Source of the DNA: Artemia franciscana
Taxonomy: Eukaryota; Arthropoda; Branchiopoda; Anostraca; Artemiidae
Assembly: GCF_032884065.1 (NCBI RefSeq)
Contig: NC_088873.1
Location: forward strand, 124,001 to 188,000
Length of the DNA: 64,000 bases
Reading direction: 5' to 3'
The position numbers and the translations under genes are program-made. Under the pieces are notes generated by a model. The model did not search any database. It was not told the origin of the DNA and saw nothing but the letters and a program-made list of their open reading frames with translations. Positions 46,300-58,021 of the stretch are shown here, in pieces (positions within the stretch are counted from its first letter, which is position 1; each line of letters opens with the position of its first letter).

Positions 46300-46870
46300 A
46301 AGACCTATCCCCAGGGGCTGTGGGAGGGTCATGATATCCCCAAAGGTATTGTTACTCGGCCTTTCAACTGTGACGAACAAAATGGCTATCTCAAAAACTT
46401 GATTGGACGATTTTGAGAAAAATGTGCGTGGGAGGTGGTACAGCTGCCCTCCAAGTTTTTTGGTCACTAGAACTTTTAGTATTCGTTCGAAAGAGCCCTC
46501 TCACGATATTCTAGGACCACTGGGTCGTTACGATCACCCCTAGGAAAAAACAAATAAACAAGCATCCTTGATCTTTCTTACGCCAGAAAATACAATATTT
46601 CACGTTTTTTCAGATAGGCACTTGAAGCTTCTACAGTAGAGTTATCTGATACGCTGAATCAGATGGCGGGATTTTTATTAGGATCCTATGACTTTTTGGG
46701 GGTATATTTGAAACCAGCATAAAATCCGATTCTTTTGATTTATTGGTATCAAATTGGATATATTAGTATCAAATTCCAATTTTTGGGGAATTTCAGTTGC
46801 TATTGAGCCAGGTCGCTCCTTACTTACAGCTCGTTGCCACAAACTGTTTGATGGATCTCAGAGTGACGTT
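46300..46870 (+). repeat. family-B repeat
   Basis: Forward order: gggagggtcatgatatcccc, acaaaatggctatctcaaaa, aggaccactgggtcgttacg, tctgatacgctgaatcagat, ctattgagccaggtcgctcc, ending in the diverged terminal hairpin (46827-46846, cagctcgttgccacaaactg). Confidence 0.75.
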
Positions 46871-47857
46871 GCCAATTATCAAGAAAAACTTTACTGTCTA
46901 TATCTAGTAAAATTTTCAAAAAGTTTCACTACGCCATTTACTTGCCTTTCTAGAAGGAAATAATTTTCTAATGATTTCAGTCTGGCGTATGAGCTAAGCA
47001 TTCCACAGAGAACACCTGTACAATTTTGAATTTTCAAATTGTTTATATTTGGCTTCGGCTCTTAATTCTGGTTTGATTCCGGCTATAGTATTTTTGGATA
47101 TCCGAGAAACTTTGATTCCTTTACCCACCAAATTCAAATTTCTAAATTATCTCACTATGGTATAAGAGGGAATAACCGCCCCTGATTTCATTTTTATTTT
47201 TCCAGAGTGGACCCTCTTTTCCACTCACCGTGTGAAGTTCAGTTTGGTGTCCCACAGTGTTTTGTTCTAGGGCCAGTCCTGATCTTGGTTTGTGTTAGTA
47301 ACCTTAAAGTTGTGGTTATAATCGTTCAGAGTTATATTTTACGCACAGAATAAACAAGAATATTCAAATAGAGCCAACAAGGGAGTAAACTAAAACCGAA
47401 GGCATCCTATTATCAAAATTAATTTTTTGATCCACCAAAAGACACCAATAAATTCAAAAGAAAACATAACAACTTAGAGCTGGAAAGGGAGAAAGAGATA
47501 AAAAAAAGCTTGCCCCGGCGTGGCAAAGTCCCTGTCCTCAAGCTTAAATAATATATTCTGTTAACTTTTTCTTTAAAAGAGTTACGCTATTCTGATTTTT
47601 AAATATATTATTTATGTTAAACCTATTGGCTTTAAAAGGGGTTGAGAATTTACTATGAGAGCCTATATGTTCCAAACCGAGCCGAAGTAGAAACAAGGAA
47701 GGGAGAAGGGGTGGCAAGAATATGTGAATCATATTCAATTAATATGTTAATTATATTAATGTTAGGTATCTTCTAAGATTTCTTTCTTATTCGTTTTTCT
47801 TCTATCTCTTCGACTACAAGTTTTATTTTAGTTGTAATAATCAATATATATTTTTAG
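46871..47857. other. unassigned DNA upstream of lipase exon
   Basis: No further exon with a signal peptide and phase-2 donor could be identified. The last 30 bases are T-rich and end in tatatatttttag, the acceptor of the lipase exon. Confidence 0.4.
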
Positions 47858-48143
47858 AAAGAGAGACAAAGAGCCAGTGTGCTACCAAAATGTTGGCTGC
47901 TTTCTCAACGATGGTCCTTATTCCCACCTAAGTCTCCCTTCAGCACCTGAAGAGATAGACACTAAATTTTATCTCTACACACGGATGAAGGAGCAACCAG
48001 AGCTAATTTCCTACATGAACTTAACTTCTATAAGAGCCTCAGCATTTAATGCTACACACGCAATCAAAGTTATAATTCACGGATTCGGGAGCTCTTGTCG
48101 CAGAATTTGGGCGAAAGAGATGAGACTTGCCCTGCTTTCTGTG
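47858..48143 (+). CDS. pancreatic-lipase-family gene, exon with oxyanion region
   Basis: The exon is bounded by tatatttttag and gtg|gtaagt. It opens with one base completing a codon and ends in phase 0. It encodes RDKEPVCYQNVGCFLND, the disulfide-bearing start of secreted pancreatic-lipase-like enzymes, then EIDTKFYLYTR (first beta strand) and AIKVIIHGFGSS, in which HGFG (48078-48089) supplies the oxyanion hole. The family hydrolyses acyl esters of glycerides or phospholipids, usually outside the cell. Spacing from CYxxxGCF to HGFG is normal. A signal-peptide exon must precede it; the ORF at 44898 is a weak candidate. It joins in frame to 51774-52005. Confidence 0.9.
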
Positions 48144-49273
48144 GTAAGTTTTGCGTTTTTTTTTTAATATTCACTCTTTTTCAGTTTGTAATTATAAAGA
48201 TACTCTTTTTTTTCAATTCAAACATGCTTTCAGTATTGTGATTTATTTGTGTTGCGAGAGCAACACTTTGGTTTTGTCGTGTTTTTTTTTTCCTAGCACC
48301 CCGATTTCAGCTTATTCCTAGAAAGTGGTAAGGGACTAATCTCTGTGGTTTTTACGGAAAGTGTTGACCTTAGGTTGGATTGATGAATATGACTTTGTAT
48401 TTTGGAAAGCTTCGTAGAACTCTTGCTTGGGGCCAAAAAACTATTGTTTCTACCCATTTCTGTTCGTGATTTCAACTGAGTTTATCATGGTTTTTCGCAC
48501 TTGGGATGGCGGTAGAGAAATGGTGTCAGATGTGCCTTTAAACTTTAAAAGTTCTCTCATTGCTAAAGAGATTGAGTTTATCCTTTGTTCCTTTATAGTG
48601 ATGACGTTAGAAACTTGGCCTACGGCAAAAAAGTCAACTTTTGAACTAAGACAGATAAAAAAAATTCGACGGCAGTCGATAGCTCTTGATGAGCTGATTA
48701 ATAAAGCACATGTCATCAATTTCTTGTTATAAAAATTCCTTCATGAGATATACTAGTTTGAAAGTTTGAAGGGGTCGACAACTTCAGTAGTAAGGAACAC
48801 AGAAACCAAATTTAGGCCAATATCAATTGTGAGACATATGGGGTACTTTTAAGCAATAGTCGGCTGTTAGCTCATAACCATCTTCGGTAATGAGGGGTTT
48901 GCAACTTTTGATAGTTGGTGTACCTATTAATTGTTTCCGGTGTATTCCCGGTGTTGATGGTAAGACCAATCTGGTTTCAGAGGTAAGGCATGTAGAGGTC
49001 TTACCATTGACTTAGATATGTAGAGGACTGTCAGGCTACAATCATCTTCGGCGATGAGGATTTTTTGCTATTTGCAATGAGGGGTTTGCAACTTTTGTGA
49101 GTTGGTGTACTAGTATTTATTTTAAGATCCTTACAGATTAACAACTTCAGCGTTTAACAGAAGCGAGTAAACAAAGCCAAAGTGTTCCTTTCGCAACACT
49201 TTACTCGGCGAAGCCGAACAAAGGTTGCCGCAACACCTCACGTTGCCCTTGCAACGTAGATCTGGTTTATTTG

Positions 49274-49420
49274 GGAGCTCTTGTCGCAGAATTTGAGCGA
49301 AAGGGATGAGACTTACCTTGGTTTTTGTGGTAAATTTCTGGAAAATTTCTTTTTTGCATGGATATGAAGTGGAACATTTTTTTCAACAGTTTCTCCTTTC
49401 AGTTAGTAGTTATAAAGTTA
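49274..49420 (+). pseudogene. decayed copy of lipase exon 3' end plus intron start
   Basis: ttgggagctcttgtcgcaga, then gcgaaagggatgagactta and gtttttgtggtaaattt, match 48083-48150 of the exon and donor. The similarity continues into the intron (cagttagtagttataaagtt against cagtttgtaattataaagat). The donor gtaagt has become gtaaat. Confidence 0.75.
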
Positions 49421-49439
49421 CTCCCCTTTTTTTCAAATT

Positions 49440-49530
49440 AAAACATTATCAAAGTTACCATTCCTGGGTTTGGGAGCTTCTATCACAGAGCTTTTGCGTA
49501 AGAGATATGTCTTACTTTCTCTTTTAAGTT
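49440..49530 (+). pseudogene. second decayed copy of lipase exon 3' end
   Basis: atcaaagttaccattcctgg, then gtttgggagcttctatcaca and ttttgcgtaagagatatgtc, correspond to 48062-48150 (atcaaagttataattcacgg onwards), covering the HGFG-coding region. His has become Pro, and a stop follows (gcg taa). Confidence 0.7.
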
Positions 49531-50804
49531 TTCTGGGGATGGGGGTGACTTCCCTTTCTATATGCGTTAAGTTTTTACTTACCTTTTGATGGGTTTCTTT
49601 AGTGTGTAAACATGAATCAAGATATTGTTTAATAGCTACTCGATATTATTTTTCAATTAGTATAAATATATATACTTCTCTTTTTTCTCTTTAATTTGTT
49701 AGGACATCAGAATTTTCATTGCCTCAAACGAACTCATATTTGTAAGTTGTAAATTTAACATTTAGGCTGGCTAATAAATAGGATGCTAATAAAAATAAGA
49801 GGCTAATAAAACGGTAATGTATTGGGAAAGAGGTTATGTACGGAAAAACTTGGGTTAGCGAGTGAAGCTTTGGTGGAGTCTCTGCTAAATGAAAGAAAAT
49901 ACTCGAGGATGGGGCAGATTAAGGCAATTTTGGATTCGTGTATAATGTCATGCGAATGCAATGGGGACCATTGTAGTGTATGGGTAGGAAAGCTGGTGAG
50001 GTGTCTAAACAGCTACTCTACAGCTGGATGGGCCAGATCAGGACGTCTGACTCTCTTGGTTTGCATTTTAGGATAAAAGGGCATAGGGTGAGGATGTATA
50101 TTTTAGAGCAGGGTTGTATAAAGATAATATAAAATAGGTATTTTCCTGTAGAAGTAATTTTATGCCACCCGGAGGAAGAAGAAGATATTCGGAAGAGTTA
50201 GAATGGAGTGGTCCTTACATCTGTTGCATCTTTTATCTTTGGTGAATGGGAGGAAACCTGTTGCCATTTCCGGGAAAGTATGAAGGGTTTAAGGATGTGA
50301 GAAAAGAAACTTTTGGAATGGATGAGGTGGAAGACCCTTGAGAGATAAACTGTAGGGAATTGAATTTTTGGTTAGCATTAGAAATTTGGCGCGGTTTATT
50401 CTTTTCGGTTTGACCCATCGTGAGGGGTTTGTATGGTGATTTTGTTTATATTAATGTTTATGATTTTTTTTTCTTGTTTTAAGCATTTTGTTCGACTGCT
50501 TAAATTGTCTCTTTTAATTGTTTTGTATGTTGTTATATCCTTTTTCTTTTTTTGTGGCTATGGCCTTGTTTTTTGTGTGTGTGTGTGAGTTATGCTTTAC
50601 TATACTAGGCTATACTACTATATTATATAGTAATATAGCAGTTTTTGCCATTGTTATTTTCCTTCCCTGTTCATACAACCAACTTCACAATCGCCAGGAC
50701 ATTAAATTTCTTAAATAAAATTAGCATTTTTTAAAGAGAGATCTTTCTATTTGTTCCAGTTACTGTATATAAAATTCATCCGAAACACTACTGTCTCCTT
50801 CAAT

Positions 50805-51344
50805 CAGTTCTCCTGGGGAGTAAGACTGCACTTTCGCAGTTAATTGGTCATAAGTGGTCATTTTGGTCATAAAATGACAACTAGATTTCTGTTGTCATTA
50901 TCTTCCCAACCTAATACAAACAAAACCCAGAATAACTATTGCTCAATCAAAATTTAACAATGCTATTTCGTTTACTTTGCTACAAGTTCCTTGAGGGGCG
51001 CCACTCTTCAAGGTCATCCAGTAGTGCTGCTTTTAGTCACAGTTTTAGTTTGGAAAATTTATGAAAGCCTCACCCAGTTCTCCTGGGGAGTAAGACTGCA
51101 CTTTCGCAGTTAATTGGTCATAAGTGGTCATTTTGGTCATAAAATGACAACTAGATTTCTGTTGTCATTATCTTCCCAACCTAAAACAAACAAAACCCAG
51201 AATAACTATTGCTCAATCAAAATTTAACAATGCTATTTCGTTTACTTTGCTACAAGTTCCTTGAGGGGCGCCACTCTTCAAGGTCATCCAGTAGTGCTGC
51301 TTTTAGTCACAGTTTTAGTTTGGAAAATTTATGAAAGCCTCACC
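50805..51344. repeat. 270-bp tandem duplication in lipase intron
   Basis: 50805-51074 and 51075-51344 match throughout except one base (cctaatac against cctaaaac near 50934/51204). Each unit begins cagttctcctggggagtaag. The identity implies a recent event or an assembly duplication. Confidence 0.95.
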
Positions 51345-51773
51345 CCGACACCATCGTGAGAGCACACAAGCAGGGTTTCTCTTCCGGGGAGACGGGAGGA
51401 GGAATAAGCTTGTGACAGAGGGGACACCGAAACTGTGTCACAGCATCGTAACTATCCCAGTTTTTTATACAAGGCCTATACTTGTATATATAAATGCATC
51501 TTGTATATATAAATGCATCTTTATGAATAATTTTTAAACATGTTTTACGTCCTTCTATGACACTAAGTTTGTTCTAGCTTCAAACCTACGATGAATCTAC
51601 GATGAAATAGCTATTCATCGACTGAAAATACTCAGGGGTGACTTCATATAAACATTCCAGTAAATCAAAAAAACAACTCAAAGGCAAATTTTGGTATCTG
51701 TTAGACCATGCATCAACCTTCTTCCAGCGAAAAAAAGTTAATTTTTCTGTTAATAATTGAGAATATTATCTAG

Positions 51774-52005
51774 GACAACTCAAATGTTATCTGCGTTGAC
51801 TGGGAAAAGGGTGCTGCCTTGCCAAATTATCCTCGTGCAACGTCGAATACAAGACTTGTTGGAAGGCAAGTGGCCATATTGATCAACAAAATCCACGAAA
51901 TTTCTGGAACAAATAATTCAGCTGTTCATCTGATTGGTTTTAGCCTTGGCGCACATGTTTCTGGATATGCTGGAGCAGAGTTGAAAAATGTCAGCAGAAT
52001 CACTG
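51774..52005 (+). CDS. pancreatic-lipase-family gene, nucleophile-elbow exon
   Basis: Bounded by attatctag and actg|gtaag. It opens in phase 0, matching the end of 48143, and ends in phase 1. It encodes NVICVDWEKGA, then YPRATSNTRLVGRQVAIL and HLIGFSLGAHVSGYAGAEL, finishing at VSRITG. GFSLG (51936-51950) contains the catalytic serine (51942-51944). The ITG|LDPA boundary is where this family commonly splits before the segment that leads to the catalytic Asp. No LDPA exon was seen downstream within the window, so the catalytic Asp, His and any C-terminal part are unaccounted for. Both visible exons are undamaged, which argues for a live gene. Confidence 0.93.
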
Positions 52006-52149
52006 GTAAGTCTTTTCTGTTTTATATCACTTGAAACATATTTTTATTCATTATTTTTATTTATGTATTTGTTCATTGAAACTGACTGAAAAAGAAAAAA
52101 AATTATCCAAAAATACGAAATAAAAAAATTGCAAATAAAATCACTGAAT
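52006..52149 (+). other. start of next lipase intron
   Basis: Begins gtaagtcttt. T- and A-rich, nothing coding. If the gene is intact this intron extends beyond 64000 and contains all the elements below. Confidence 0.5.
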
Positions 52150-53225
52150 CAGCAGATGGGACCAGTCAGGTAAATCAACTTTCCTATTGAGCTTTTCTAT
52201 TCGTCTTGCCACGTTGACCTCAAGATCAGCGACTTTGAATTTGGCAGTGACTTGCGTATTCCAGCACCGCGGTGGCAGATGAAGCAAATATTTCGGTAGC
52301 ATGGTGTGTGAGGAACAGCAACAGCGTTCTATAGACTAGCTAAAGGCAGCCGGTTAAATCGGAGTTTGTACAATACGGTAGAAGACCAGGATGCTGAAAT
52401 TTGTTGTTTAAATAGGTCAAGAAGAAGTTTTTGGGTGCGAAGTTTTCGAGTGGGGTGGATTGACGAACCAATGAGTAGACACAGGTAAATAAGGTGATTA
52501 AAGGGCTGGAAAGAGCTAAAACTGAGGATTACGGCAGGAACACAGGAGTCCAATTTCCAGTTAAATGGGATGATATTCAATTTTGAAGAGTTAAATTGAT
52601 GTTCAACTTTTTTATATTCATCTTCTTGGATTTTGGTAATTTCGGTTATCTGCTGAAGAATTTAGCTAACGTTTATGATGTTGTCCGAATAGTTCACCAA
52701 AGACAGAAGTACGCAAAAACTGAAACTTACAGGGGAGGTGACTGCTAATTGACGGGCTCTTTTCTTGACTGGAATAGATCGAGTGCACGGAATGGGGAAC
52801 AACCCTTTGTCATTAGGTAGCTTTTGTCGGATCTGTAATCTTGAATACAGAAACCACAGAGAGCGAACGACAGCTAGATTCAATCTGCGTTTACGAGCCT
52901 TCAGAGGCATAGCTGCGTCGATCAGAGAGTCAAATACGTGTCTAATGTCAGGTCCGACTAAGGGAAGGCTCTCCCCAGAAGATTCAGCATCAATCAATAC
53001 ATTAGCAATGACGATTAAGGCTTTAGTACATCCCATTTCTCGCTTGAAGCCAAACTTGCACGAATGAGACTTACACGATATCACACTTTTTCGTGCTCCT
53101 CTACCTACAGTAACTCGAAGAGCTTGCACAGCGATGTAGCTTCTGCCATTGGGTGGTTGATTTGCAATGAATTCCAGATTTTCCTTTTTTTAGAAATGGG
53201 AGTCAGATCTCCGATGTAATTTATA
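52150..53225 (-). pseudogene. LINE reverse transcriptase fragment in lipase intron, antisense
   Basis: On the minus strand a 155-codon frame (53129-52662) carries EMGCTKALIVIANVLIDAES, then DIRHVFDSLIDAAM and RRLNLAVVRSLWFLYSR. These match the GFR..SC..AL and D+..AFDS+ blocks of a LINE RT. Just upstream (53220-53130), broken frames give GDLTPISKKRK and ATSLCKLFE. Downstream, TRKLRTQKLLLDLF and SSTVLYKLRFNRLPLASL (52470-52335) represent the tail. No YxDD block is visible, so the middle is deleted. Clade not determined. Confidence 0.65.
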
Positions 53226-53327
53226 ATTTTTTTGTTCATAGATTATGGTTTTTGATATCAGTTTTTGCTTTTTGATTTATTTTATTTGAATGTATCCGTT
53301 TTCTCCTTTCCGAATCTCAGTTGTGGC

Positions 53328-53619
53328 AATTCTTACGGTGTTATGTTATACATATAAACGATATACACATTATATATACATATATACATTATATACATTA
53401 CAATTACAATTCTTACGGTGTTATGTACATTACATTACAATTCTTACGGTGTTATATTATACATATATATGATATAAACATTATATATACATATATACAT
53501 TATATACATTACAATTACAATTCTTACGGTGTTATGTTATACATATATATGATATACACATTATATATACATATATACATTATATACATATACATATATA
53601 TATATCATATATATACATA
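53328..53619. repeat. tandem repeat of ~80/110 bp units next to Helitron
   Basis: caattcttacggtgttatgt recurs near 53328, 53409, 53440 and 53518, with catatatacattatatacat between. One unit is short (31 bp). The array runs straight into the Helitron 5' end at 53620. Confidence 0.85.
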
Positions 53620-53709
53620 TCTATATATATAAAAATAAGTTGTCTGTGTGTGTGTGTGTCTGTCGGGTGACGTTATGTTTGTGTGTCGACTGACGTCATG
53701 TTTTCGACT

Positions 53710-53935
53710 GACGAAATTACAGACCGGGACATCGGGACAAAAATGACGACCGGGACACCGGCACATCTATATAGATAAAAATAAGTAGGGAATATAAATG
53801 ACGACCGGGACACTCAAAGAGAAAGCGACCGGGACACAAGGAATGTTCGATTAGCAATCACCATCAACAAAGCACCGGGACACAAATGACGACCAGGACA
53901 CAGGGAGTATAAATGACGACCAGGACATAAGTAAA
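53710..53935. repeat. gacgaccgggacac minisatellite block
   Basis: Variants of 'atgacgaccgggacac' alternate with agggaatataa at about 20-45 bp spacing. The same unit recurs at 54256-54345, 54480-54640 and 58795-58885, and inverted at 59224-59610. Confidence 0.85.
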
Positions 53936-54215
53936 AAAAAAACTAAAAAAACTAAAAAAAGCTAATAACTACAAAAAAATTAAAAAGAAAAAAAACTAAA
54001 AACTAATAAAAAAAAACTATAAAAGCTAAAAAACTAAAAAACTAAAAAAGAAAAAAGAAAAAAGAAAAAAAAAGAAAAAAAGGGAAAAAAAGAAAAATAA
54101 AGGAGAAAAACAAAACTAAAAAAAAATAAAAATAAAAATAAAATAAAAAGAAAAAAACTAAAAAAATTAAAAAAAAACAAAAGAAAACTAAAAAAAAGGG
54201 GGAAAAATACGAAAA
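53936..54215. repeat. A-rich (aaaaactaaaaaag)n tract
   Basis: Nearly pure A with periodic ct and g. Equivalent tracts at 58240-58420, 58510-58760 and 63716-63905. Confidence 0.85.
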
Positions 54216-54344
54216 TTTATTTCATCATATACCATTTCAAAAACGAATGTATATACAGACCGGGACACCGGGATACAAATGACGACCGGGACACAGGGAA
54301 TATAAATGACAGGAGGATATATAAATGACGACGGGGACAAAGGG

Positions 54345-54402
54345 AATGTTCGATTAGCAATCACCATCAACAAAGCTCAAGGGCAATCATTAAAATCATG
54401 AG
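54345..54402 (+). pseudogene. scrap of Helitron helicase motif VI coding sequence
   Basis: cgattagcaatcaccatcaa, then caaagctcaagggcaatcat, encodes RLAITINKAQGQSLKS, the segment read in the larger helicase at about 60410-60455 as RLAFAITINKAQGQS. A two-codon (6 bp) deletion is shared with the scraps at 53848-53873 and 58889-58919. Confidence 0.85.
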
Positions 54403-54654
54403 GTATAACAAAAAAAAACTATAAAAAAGGTAAAAAACTAAAAACCAAAAAAAGACCTATTCAAAAACGAATGTATATACAGACCGGGACACCTTTGACA
54501 CAAATGACAACCGGGACACCGGGACACAAGGAATATAAATGACGCCCGGGACAATCAAAGAGAAATCACAGACTGGGACACCGAGACACAAATGACGACC
54601 GGGACACAGGGAATATAAATGACGACCGGGACACAACTACAATGGGTACGCCGG

Positions 54655-54776
<122 letters not shown>

Positions 54777-54919
54777 CTTGTGGGACATAGGGACACAACT
54801 ACAATGGTGCGTAACTAATATGGCGCGTAACGACTTACGCGTGCGGGGGGGCTTGGGTGGCCCCAACCCCAACACCAACTAGGTGTTGGGGTGGCGCAAA
54901 GCGCCACCCTAACAGTTAG

Positions 54920-56694
54920 TTTGATTATAAGTTTTACAGAACAACCAATAAGCTGAAATATGTCTTCTAGTTTTTTCGATCATTATTGACGAACTTCGTT
55001 TTGACAAAATTTGAAAAATAGAAACTCGTAAGTTATTGCAACACCCAATTAAGATTAAACCAATCAATTGAGTGGGTTTTATTTAATAGGGTAGGTTATG
55101 AATACCCGTTTAACAGAAGTGTCACATAACACTTTTTGAATTACCTTGGCCGAAGAGTAAAGGACATAAAAGCAAGTAAGGCTTACTCATTAAAAAACAA
55201 AAATTTCCGCTAAGAACCATACTGTGCATAAAATACTGGACCATATTAAGTATAAACAGTTCAGATGAACTTTAAAGAAATCGTATGTGACAATCCGTAT
55301 GTTAACGGCAACAAAGTGGAAGTCAAGGATCTCCAATGGGAAACAAAGCTAGCGTATAAGACCAACTAGTGAAACTTATCGCGAATATTGACGGAATAAA
55401 GCAATTTATTCTCTACTTGACTTCTAAAATCCATTTTCCTTGTCAAATTATTTCAATAGACCGTCAACAGCCATTGGGTCTCAGTCAGGATTCTACATAG
55501 TTTCAAAAATTTATTTTCTCATGATGTCATCACATTTACAAAATATCAAAAACAGTGAGATATTAGGGTTTTTATGAGGTCATCAGTGCAACAATTTGAA
55601 TCTGGTGCCAAAAACTACTAGTCAGAAACACTTTCCACTAGTGGTTTGGATTTCCTTTCCAAGTCTAGCCAATTCTAATTTTCTCACTAATCTGGCAGTT
55701 TTTGGCTAATCATGAATATCAAGTAGAGTGCAGATCCGTCTTTATAGCCAGCTTGTGAATCCTTAAATGCAAAAGAATGTTAGCATAGAAACCCTTGATT
55801 AACTCTTAACAATATACGGTGACGAGAAAAATTTCTTAAAATCCAAAAATAAATCTTCTACTTTTTTTAAGTTCCATATTTAATTGAAAAAATTGTTATC
55901 ACTAGATGTTAAACGATTCCTAGAAACAATCTTGATTTACTTGATGAACAATTCCTAGAAACAATCTTGATTTACTTTGTACAGGACTCTTTACTTTGTA
56001 CTTTCTACAGCTACATAAGGTAATATATCTAGGTTAATATAACACATTGGGAGATAGAAGCAGTCTCTTTCCAGATTACCTTTTTTTAACAAAGTTTTTC
56101 TATTGAAAGTAAAACGCAAAGTTGAAACTTTAAACGAACAAGAATTAGTGCTTCGTAGTTTGTGCAATATATTTAAAAAAAATGTTTCAGATAAGCTGTC
56201 TCGCTATATTTGCCCATATTTGTAGGATTCTGAAAAACAAGTGCTTTAATGAAAATAGAAATTGACACGAAAAAACAGAATAAGGGGCAGAAAAATCCTT
56301 AAGCAGACTCAGAAAAATAAAAGACCATTTTGTCTCAATAATCTTTATTGAGCAAGTTAAGTATAATTTACTTGCATTTAAGTACATCATAAGGAAATTT
56401 AATATGTGAAACCCGAGTGGATGTTATCGTTTAATGTGGGCTATTGTAATTTTTTGTTAGTTTTGCAATATATTCCCCATTTCAAAGCCGTATCCTGGTG
56501 GGAGGTTCAGGGTTTGACCCCTCTCCCCGAAATTTTGATCAGACTCGTATAACGCAACAGAAATGCATATAAAGGATTTTTTATATATTCTTTAAAGATT
56601 TTGTCCTCACCCCCCCCCCCCCGAACAAAAATCCTGGATTTGTTTGATCGTCATTCTGAGTTTGTGTTTGATCGTCATTCTGTTGAAATAAATT
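54920..56694. other. unassigned stretch
   Basis: No gene was recognised. A 33-bp direct repeat (attcctagaaacaatcttga) occurs at about 55916 and 55950. Confidence 0.4.
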
Positions 56695-57045
56695 AAATTA
56701 AAAAACAAGGTTTTTCACCCGAAAGTAAGGAGTATCATTAAAATTTAAAACGAAAGGAACTATTCTGTATATGAAAAAGCTGCCTCCTCCTCAATACCCC
56801 TCTTTCCTCGATAAAGTTTTTAAGCACTTACAGATAAATTTAGCTATTCTGATTAAACGGTTCTTGTGCTTCAAAAGTCGTTCTTTGAGAATTTGGACAA
56901 AGGTCTTACTTTAGCGTAGACAGCGGGTATTGAGGAGGAGGCGGTCCCTTCACATACGCAATATGTCCGCTCGTTTTAGTTTTAATGCTGCTCCTTACAT
57001 TCATTTAAGAAAACTTGTTTTCTTAATTTAATTTCTTACCGTTTT
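56695..57045. repeat. family-H hairpin repeat
   Basis: Left: ttttcacccgaaagtaagga, gcctcctcctcaatacccc. Right: gcgggtattgaggaggaggc, ctgctccttacattcattta, aaaacttgttttcttaattt. Arms about 110 bp, loop about 120 bp. Confidence 0.8.
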
Positions 57046-57290
57046 TCAAATAATTTCGAGAAACCCGCCTCCACCTCTATGGAAATCCTCCCAAGAAATA
57101 TTCTCCATGGAAAGCTCCCTTGCATAAAATGCTTCCCTGAAAATTACCCCCGTAAAATCCCATCCTCTCTATAAATTCTCCACAAAAAATTTCTTGCTCA
57201 CGATTCCGCCTGAAAAATTCTCCTGAGCATACTCTTATTCGAAAAAACACTTGATTTTATTGCCTTTAATATCGTTTTTCAGTTCTTACT
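57046..57290. repeat. degenerate spacer
   Basis: Variants of gaaaattacccc / aatattctccatgg, as at 6680-7160 and 31960-32060. Confidence 0.5.
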
Positions 57291-57697
57291 GCAAATTAAA
57301 TAAATAAACACGTTTTCTTAAGTGCAAGTAAGGAGCGACATTAAAACTTAAAACTAACAGAAATTAATCCGTATATGAAAGGGATTGTCCCCTCCTCAAC
57401 GCCTCGCTCTTTACGCTAAAGTTTTTTATTGTTTTAAAAAGTGGAACTGTGACAAAGAGTCAAACTTTAGCGTAAAAAGCGGGAAGCTGAGGGGGCTCCT
57501 TACTTGCAGTTAAAAAAAATTCATATTTTTTCATTGTTTGTTTTTAAATACTGCTAGAAAATTTTTCGCCCCCTTCTTGGAATTTCTCTTCCCCCATGAA
57601 GAATTCCTCCAAGGGAAGATCCTTCCACACGGCTCCCTTCTACCACCACCCCCAACCGAAAAATTCCCCTGAAAACGTCTGTACGCTTCCCAGTAAC
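57291..57697. repeat. family-H repeat plus spacer, interrupted by a Helitron
   Basis: The left arm (gtaaggagcgacattaaaac, cgcctcgctctttacgct) is followed by a collapsed right arm (ctttagcgtaaaaagcggg, ctccttacttgcagtt) and then spacer. It ends in cgcttcccagtaacca, exactly the text that continues as ttactgtatg in the intact family-B copy at 32069, so the Helitron at 57698 entered here. Confidence 0.75.
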
Positions 57698-57821
57698 CAT
57701 ATAAAAATAAGTTGTCTGTTAGTCTGTCGAGTGACGTCATGTCATCATGTCGTCATGAAGTTATTTGTCGTCATGTTTGTTATAACGATGACGTCATTAA
57801 AGGTATTTAAGAAAATCGTTC

Positions 57822-58021
57822 AAAGACAAATTTTTAATTGTAAGAAGATCGTGGACGGAAAAATGTTTAATTGTAAAATGACTGAAGAACCTACAATGGC
57901 AACAGCCGAGGAAGCTGCTCAAAAGACAAATTTTTAATTGTAAGAAGACCGTGGACGGAAAAATGTTTAATTGTAAAATGACTGAAGAACATACAATGGC
58001 AACAGCCGAGGAAGCTGCTCA
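57822..58021. repeat. exact-period 100-bp tandem duplication
   Basis: Both units run from aaagacaaatttttaattgt to gaggaagctgctc with about two differences (gatcgtgg/gaccgtgg, cctacaatgg/catacaatgg). Each contains an ATG giving MTEEPTMATAEEAAQ or MTEEHTMATAEEAAQ. Confidence 0.95.

Larger units (their letters stand above)
48144..51773 (+). other. lipase intron, 3.63 kb
   Basis: Starts gtaagttttg and ends tattatctag. It contains two decayed copies of the preceding exon's 3' end (49274-49420, 49440-49530), a hairpin-bearing segment near 48250 (gttgcgagagcaac), an unassigned open frame 48427-48732, another at 49822-50076, and a recent 270-bp tandem duplication (50805-51344). Neither open frame shows a domain. 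Confidence 0.75.

Noticed and set aside
48427..48732. 101-codon ORF inside the lipase intron
   Set aside because: No domain, no plausible signal or splice context, and an overlapping antisense frame is equally open.
49822..50076. 84-codon ORF with several Cys
   Set aside because: Cysteine spacing matches no motif I know, and splice context and homology are lacking; left as unassigned intron sequence.
50805..51344. LTR pair of a retrotransposon
   Set aside because: The two copies are directly adjacent with no internal region, and lack TG...CA ends.
52765..53067. 100-codon plus-strand frame
   Set aside because: Shadow of the minus-strand LINE RT frame, which has recognisable RT blocks.
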